Shown: positions 4,222 to 7,723 of the stretch, piece after piece
Numbering within the stretch: the stretch's first letter is position 1
Layout: each line of letters opens with the position of its first letter
From: Deferribacteres bacterium
Lineage (GTDB): Bacteria; Nitrospirota; Thermodesulfovibrionia; UBA6902
DNA: 7,723 bases
NCBI GenBank assembly: GCA_013152795.1
Contig: JAADFS010000161.1
Coordinates: 1 to 7,723, forward strand
Direction of reading: 5' to 3'
Translations under genes and position numbers: made by a program
The notes under the pieces: generated by a model
What the model saw: the letters and a program-made list of their open reading frames with translations, nothing else
Told to the model about the DNA's origin: nothing
Database searches by the model: none

Positions 4222-5514
4222 TTATAAGAGGTCACCCGTTGCCTTCCGGACCTTCAACTTCAGATTATCGACTTTCTCAACAACAACTCTTTCACCGGCC
4301 TTTATCGGCTCATCACTCCATGCCTTCCATAATTCCCCGTGCACAAATACCAGGCCCTCCCTGTGAATATCGGTCCGCGCCTCTCCCTCAAGCCCTATAA
4401 GACCCTCGACCCCGGTTACCGGCTTCCGCCTGTAGGCCCTGATTACAAGAAAAATGGTCAGACTGAAGAACAGTGTGGTAAGGATAACAGCCGGGAGAAT
4501 CACATTCAGCGAGACCTTCAGAAAGGGCAGCGGGGAGTCAAAGAGCATGATGGAGCCGATGAGCAGGGAGACCAGGCCGCCGACCGTCAGGAGGCCGTAT
4601 GAGGTGACCTTTATTTCAAGGATGAACAGGATTATGCCCAGGATTATCAGCATGAGCCCTGCATAGTTTACCGGCAGGGTCTGGAACGAATAGAATGCAA
4701 GTATCAGGGATATGGTGGCGCCGATGACGCCGGGGAATATGACGCCCGGGTTTGTCAGCTCAAAAAATATTCCGTAGAAACCGATGAGCATGAGCAGATA
4801 GGCGACGTTAGGGTTACTTATTATATTTAGGACCTTGTCCCTGAAGCCCATATCTTTATACCGGACGGCGACCCCCTCTGTTTTCACCTTAAGTTTCCCG
4901 GAGGATGTCTCGACTTCCATTCCGTTTATTTCGGCCAGCAGTGCCGTGATATCAGCAGAGACAATATCTATGACTTTAAGCTTCAGCGCCTCTTCCGCAG
5001 TGACCGAGACGCTTTCCCTTACGGCCTTCTCTGCCCAGGCGGCGTTTCTGTTTCTCTTTTCAGCCAGTGATCTGATATATGCGGCGGCATCGTTTACAGC
5101 CTTCTCCGTTAGGGTTTCATCCATCTTGCCCCCAACGCCCACCGGATGGGCTGCGCCGATATTCGTGCCGGGCGCCATTGCGGCTATATGCGCTGCAAGC
5201 GTAATGAAGACGCCTGCTGAAGCCGCCCTTGCCCCGCTGGGCGCGACATATACCGCTACAGGAACATTACTGGAGATTATCTTCTTTACGATCGACCTCA
5301 TCGAGGTATCAAGGCCGCCGGGGGTATCAAGCCTGATGACGAGGAGTTCGGCCTTTTCCTCCTCTGCATCGTCGATGCTTCCGGATATGAATTCCGACAT
5401 AACGGGGTTTACAACTCCTTCGGCATTGATCACGGTGATATCGGCATAGGATGGTTCGATGGAAAGAATCACGGCGGGAAGAAACAGAAAGATCAGAAAA
5501 GATTTCTTTATCAT
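4222..5514 (-). CDS. nfeD: NfeD-family membrane-bound ClpP-class serine protease (long form)
   Basis: The 430-residue protein has a signal peptide or anchor (1-24, cleavage possible after SYA), a ClpP/S49-like protease domain (about 25-210), several membrane helices (about 235-355) and a C-terminal OB-fold NfeD domain (about 370-428). The catalytic serine is probably Ser99 in ARAASAG and the catalytic lysine Lys138 in TEKAVNDAA, corresponding to the Ser-Lys dyad of archaeal PH1510. The oxyanion region DTPGGLD (63-69) is intact. This full-length form, as opposed to the short NfeD that lacks the protease, is expected to be an active inner-membrane protease with its active site outside the cytoplasm, cleaving the C-terminus of its SPFH partner encoded immediately downstream. 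No Shine-Dalgarno precedes the ATG and the promoter lies so close that the transcript is probably leaderless. Confidence 0.92.
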   Translation of the reverse strand: MIKKSFLIFLFLPAVILSIEPSYADITVINAEGVVNPVMSEFISGSIDDAEEEKAELLVIRLDTPGGLDTSMRSIVKKIISSNVPVAVYVAPSGARAASAGVFITLAAHIAAMAPGTNIGAAHPVGVGGKMDETLTEKAVNDAAAYIRSLAEKRNRNAAWAEKAVRESVSVTAEEALKLKVIDIVSADITALLAEINGMEVETSSGKLKVKTEGVAVRYKDMGFRDKVLNIISNPNVAYLLMLIGFYGIFFELTNPGVIFPGVIGATISLILAFYSFQTLPVNYAGLMLIILGIILFILEIKVTSYGLLTVGGLVSLLIGSIMLFDSPLPFLKVSLNVILPAVILTTLFFSLTIFLVIRAYRRKPVTGVEGLIGLEGEARTDIHREGLVFVHGELWKAWSDEPIKAGERVVVEKVDNLKLKVRKATGDLL

Positions 5515-5521
5515 TTGATGA

Positions 5522-5552
5522 ATTATAACTTTAGCGCTGTTGCAGTTGTCAA
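5522..5552 (-). promoter_or_regulatory. nfeD promoter, likely leaderless transcript
   Basis: Reading leftward, TTGACA (5552-5547) and TATAAT (5527-5522) are both perfect hexamers, separated by 19 bases (18 if the -10 is read as TTATAA). The expected start lies at about 5515-5516, at or one base before the nfeD ATG (5514-5512), and no Shine-Dalgarno exists between them. The -35 overlaps that of the divergent queE promoter. Confidence 0.6.
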
Positions 5553-5575
5553 GGCTTTTTATGGTATGGTATTAT
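5546..5575 (+). promoter_or_regulatory. queE-bioF promoter, sharing its -35 with divergent nfeD
   Basis: TTGTCA (5546-5551) and TATTAT (5570-5575) are separated by 18 bases; the expected start is near 5582. The -35 occupies almost the same bases as the minus-strand nfeD -35 (TTGTCAA is one overlapping block), so the two polymerases should exclude each other. Confidence 0.55.
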
Positions 5576-5594
5576 TATTCAAGTTTAGCGTGTG

Positions 5595-5624
5595 GTTGCA
5601 TAAACAAGGCAGGTAAGACTGCCG
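5595..5624 (+). repeat. Diverged repeat copy F with a hairpin in the queE leader
   Basis: GTTGCATAAA at 5595-5604 is identical to the start of copy E, followed by GGCAG (5608-5612), six bases and CTGCC (5619-5623), the same hairpin type as GGCAG...CTGCC in copies A and E. The hairpin ends eight bases before the queE ATG, where a Shine-Dalgarno would normally be; none is visible. It might affect translation of queE. The match to the repeat family is short. Confidence 0.4.
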
Positions 5625-5631
5625 CGGGTAT

Positions 5632-6276
5632 ATGCTGAAAATAAACGAAATATTCAAAAGCATTCAGGGAGAATCCACATATGCAGGCCTTCCGTGCACC
5701 TTCATAAGACTGTCCGGCTGCAATCTCAGATGCACATACTGCGACACCAATTACGCCTATTACCACGGCAGGGAGATTCCTGATGAGGAGATAATCTCCA
5801 AGATCGAGGAATTCGGGGTTAAACTGGTTGAATTCACCGGCGGCGAACCGTTACTGCAGGAAGAGACGCCGAGGCTCCTGAAGACACTCCTCGACAAGGG
5901 CTACACCGTCCTGATAGAGACAAACGGCTCGATCTGCATAGGCTGCCTTGACAAGAGGCTCAACATAATCATGGATTACAAGTCTCCGAAGAGCGGCATG
6001 AGCGAGAGAATGAGGCCCAAGAACTTTGAATTCCTCAAAAGGACCGACCAGATAAAATTCGTGCTCATGGATGAGTCGGATTATCTGTGGGCAAAGGATG
6101 TCATATTCAGCAACAGTCTGCACGAGAAGTTCGACAATATCCTGATGTCCCCTGCCTACGGCAAACTCGCCCCCAAGTCCCTTGTCTCCTGGATACTGCG
6201 TGACAACCTTCCTGTAAGGATGCAGTTGCAGATCCACAAGTACATATGGTCTGCCGACGAACGTGAAGGGGTCTGA
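5632..6276 (+). CDS. queE: 7-carboxy-7-deazaguanine synthase (radical SAM)
   Basis: The 214-residue protein starts LKINEIFKSIQGESTYAGLP, the QueE hallmark, followed by FIRLSGCNLRCTYCDTNYA, whose Cys30, Cys34 and Cys37 (CxxxCxxC) bind the [4Fe-4S] cluster. It then has EFTGGEPLLQ (about 67-76, SAM contact), ETNGS (96-100) and a C-terminal LQIHKYIW typical of the family. QueE rearranges 6-carboxy-5,6,7,8-tetrahydropterin to 7-carboxy-7-deazaguanine, the committed 7-deazaguanine step toward queuosine. All key parts are present at normal length. Other queuosine genes (queC, queD, queF) are not in the window. The frame overlaps bioF by 14 bases. No convincing Shine-Dalgarno precedes the ATG. Confidence 0.93.
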   Translation: MLKINEIFKSIQGESTYAGLPCTFIRLSGCNLRCTYCDTNYAYYHGREIPDEEIISKIEEFGVKLVEFTGGEPLLQEETPRLLKTLLDKGYTVLIETNGSICIGCLDKRLNIIMDYKSPKSGMSERMRPKNFEFLKRTDQIKFVLMDESDYLWAKDVIFSNSLHEKFDNILMSPAYGKLAPKSLVSWILRDNLPVRMQLQIHKYIWSADEREGV

Positions 6277-7528
6277 AAAAAAAACGCGGCCAAAGACAAA
6301 CGATTCTTTACCATCCCCGTTCAGCAGAAGACCTTCAGGCGGATTCGAGACATTCGCCGAGGAATTAAGATGCCTTGAACAGCGGAATCTCTTGAGAGAC
6401 CTCCCTCTTACTGAATCATGCCGCGGTTCAAAGATATTGATAAACGGACAGGAGTTTCTGAATTTCTCCTCCAATGACTATCTCGGCCTCTCCGGCCATC
6501 CCCGCATTATGGAAGCCGCTGTCAGGGCCGTGAACAAATACGGTTTCGGCTCCGGAGGTTCAAGACTCTTAAGCGGCACTCATGCGCCGCACAGGAGGCT
6601 GGAGGAACGGATAGCGGAATTCAAAAAAACAGAGGCGGCGCTGGTTTTCAACACGGGATATGCCGCAAACACGGGGATTATCCCGGCCGTTGCAGGGAAG
6701 GAGGCGGAGATTTTCAGCGATGAGCTGAATCACGCAAGCATCATAGACGGTGTCAGGCTCTCAGGGGCCGGTGTGAACATCTACAGGCATAAAGACATGA
6801 ATCACCTTGAAGACCTCCTCAGGGAAAAGTCAAAGTGCAGGGCAGCGGCAAGGCGGCTGATAGTCACCGACACTGTCTTCAGCATGGACGGCGATATCGC
6901 CCCTCTTGAGGACATCGTGATGCTGAGCAGGAGATATGATGCCTTATTAATGATAGATGATGCGCATGCCACGGGAGTGATCGGGAAGACCGGCAGGGGA
7001 GGGCTTGAGCACTTCGGCATAAGGCCGGAGCACGTTATCCAGATGGGCACACTGGGCAAGGCGGCCGGATGTTTCGGCGCCTTTGTCGCCGGCGGGAAAG
7101 ATTTAATACGCCTGCTCATCAACAGGGCGAGGAGCTTTATGTATTCCACATCCCTTCCCCCGGCAGTGTGTGAGGCCTGTATCATGGCGATTGATATAAT
7201 CGACTCGGACTCAGGGGATTTGAGAAAGAGATTGTGGGAAAACAGGCAGCGGCTATACAATGGGCTCAGTCAACTTGGATTTGACACCCTTGAATCAGAG
7301 ACCCCGATTATACCGGTTATGGCCGGCGATGCGGAGAATGCATTAGAGATCGGGAAACATCTTTACAGAAATAAGATATTCGCCCCTGCCGTCAGGCCCC
7401 CCACAGTGCCGGAGGGCAGATGCCGGATAAGGTTTTCGGTCACCGCGGCCCACTCGGATGATGAAATCGACGGGGTTGCGGATGTCATGGGACGAATAAG
7501 GCGCGGGCTGAAAAGGGGTATTGCATAA
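6263..7528 (+). CDS. bioF: 8-amino-7-oxononanoate synthase (PLP enzyme of biotin synthesis)
   Basis: The 421-residue protein belongs to the alpha-oxoamine synthase family. Key segments are FSSNDYLGLSGHP (68-80), GSGGSRLLSGTHAPHRRLE (96-114), FSDELNHASIIDG (151-163), DTVFSMDGDIAPLE (203-216), IDDAHATGVIG (231-241; Asp232 and His235 contact PLP) and MGTLGKAAG (261-269) with the Schiff-base Lys266. The C-terminus RPPTVPEGRCRIRFSVTAAH separates BioF from glycine C-acetyltransferase and 5-aminolevulinate synthase, though not with certainty. BioF joins pimeloyl-ACP/CoA and alanine with loss of CO2. The usual start of the family is FETFAEELRCLEQR (28-41), so 1-27 is an N-terminal extension; GTG at 6263 is the nearest in-frame start codon upstream of the homologous region, and it overlaps queE without its own Shine-Dalgarno. 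A run of nine A (6276-6284) lies within this extension. Confidence 0.9.
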   Translation: MKGSEKKTRPKTNDSLPSPFSRRPSGGFETFAEELRCLEQRNLLRDLPLTESCRGSKILINGQEFLNFSSNDYLGLSGHPRIMEAAVRAVNKYGFGSGGSRLLSGTHAPHRRLEERIAEFKKTEAALVFNTGYAANTGIIPAVAGKEAEIFSDELNHASIIDGVRLSGAGVNIYRHKDMNHLEDLLREKSKCRAAARRLIVTDTVFSMDGDIAPLEDIVMLSRRYDALLMIDDAHATGVIGKTGRGGLEHFGIRPEHVIQMGTLGKAAGCFGAFVAGGKDLIRLLINRARSFMYSTSLPPAVCEACIMAIDIIDSDSGDLRKRLWENRQRLYNGLSQLGFDTLESETPIIPVMAGDAENALEIGKHLYRNKIFAPAVRPPTVPEGRCRIRFSVTAAHSDDEIDGVADVMGRIRRGLKRGIA

Positions 7529-7538
7529 CCTGCTTCGC

Positions 7539-7558
7539 GGCTGAACAGCCTTTGTTTT
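7539..7558 (+). terminator. Weak intrinsic terminator after bioF
   Basis: GGCTG (7539-7543) and CAGCC (7546-7550) form a short stem, four or five pairs with a tight loop, followed by TTTGTTTT (7551-7558). It lies just after the bioF stop at 7526-7528 and before the rplI promoter. The stem is short, so efficiency may be modest. Confidence 0.5.
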
Positions 7559-7579
7559 ACGGGAGGTTATGCCTTGACT

Positions 7580-7608
7580 TTGATTTTTGCCCTCCATTAG
7601 GCTAAAAT
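7580..7608 (+). promoter_or_regulatory. Promoter of rplI
   Basis: TTGATT (7580-7585) and TAAAAT (7603-7608) are separated by the ideal 17 bases; the expected start is near 7615. The resulting leader of about 56 bases contains the palindrome CCGGAA-aa-TTCCGG (7624-7637), which could fold in the RNA. Confidence 0.55.
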
Positions 7609-7670
7609 ATCCAATTACCTGTACCGGAAAATTCCGGAAATAACTTGCAGAAAAGGTGGGAGATCTGAAA

Positions 7671-7723
7671 ATGAAAGTCATATTAAAGGAAGACGTACAG
7701 GACCTCGGTACAATAGGCACTGT
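7671..7723 (+). CDS. rplI: Ribosomal protein L9, N-terminus (partial)
   Basis: The frame MKVILKEDVQDLGTIGT is the conserved L9 opening (MKVILxxDVxxLGxxGxxV, the first strands of the rRNA-binding N-domain), cut by the window end after 17 codons. AAGGTGGGAGA before the ATG provides the ribosome-binding site. In many bacteria rplI follows rpsF, ssb and rpsR; here the gene upstream is bioF and a separate promoter is visible, so rplI starts its own unit or the order of that cluster differs here. Confidence 0.9.
   Translation, partial: MKVILKEDVQDLGTIGT

Noticed and set aside
5541..5551. Shared 11-mer TGCAGTTGTCA between the nfeD/queE promoter region and the heptamer repeat at 3242-3252.
   Set aside because: A single 11-base match with no extension on either side; probably chance overlap of a -35-like sequence.

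Overview
The window reads as an ordinary bacterial chromosome segment of intermediate GC content with unusually repeat-rich intergenic spaces. The gene set (a ClpP-class NfeD protease with a slipin-type SPFH protein, a TldE/PmbA protein, QueE, BioF and ribosomal protein L9) and the style of the proteins suggest a Gram-negative, possibly Nitrospirota or a deltaproteobacterial relative. That placement is an impression from protein style, not a demonstrated assignment.

Layout. Positions 1-99 hold the start of a minus-strand methyltransferase. Upstream of it lie a good sigma-70-type promoter and a roughly 150-nt structured leader ending in a perfect 11-bp terminator. The leader contains an exact complement of the terminator's 5' arm, so it looks like a transcription attenuator or a small RNA. 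Positions 378-922 hold a toxin-antitoxin locus of the TumE/TumA (HVO_A0114-type) kind; its toxin has shrunk to 43 codons by what looks like an in-frame internal deletion, while the antitoxin is intact and overlaps it by ATGA. Positions 923-1559 contain no protein gene but hold tRNA-Leu(UAG) and a cluster of repeats with nested inverted arms. A small PGPGW-type membrane protein (1560-1820) converges on a tldE/pmbA homologue (1829-3181, minus).

Upstream of pmbA come a composite repeat with a strong G-quadruplex motif (3239-3404) and then the nfeD-SPFH pair (5514-3417, minus). A divergent promoter region at about 5522-5575 separates nfeD from the plus-strand queE-bioF pair, whose reading frames overlap. 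The window ends with an apparently separate promoter and the first 17 codons of rplI.

How the genes relate. NfeD and the SPFH protein are a well-known membrane protease/scaffold pair and almost certainly work together. QueE (7-deazaguanine/queuosine synthesis) and BioF (biotin synthesis) have no direct metabolic link and are probably only co-transcribed. PmbA normally needs a TldD partner, which is not in this window.

Most unusual signals: (1) the attenuator-like leader with no riboswitch class I recognise; (2) the internally deleted toxin kept in frame with its antitoxin; (3) an interspersed repeat, GCATAAAATACTGCCGG..., present in several copies, three of which point the same end at the 5' end of a gene; (4) a short-loop G-quadruplex motif on the mRNA strand between the SPFH gene and pmbA; (5) two promoters placed so close to their start codons that the transcripts would be nearly leaderless.
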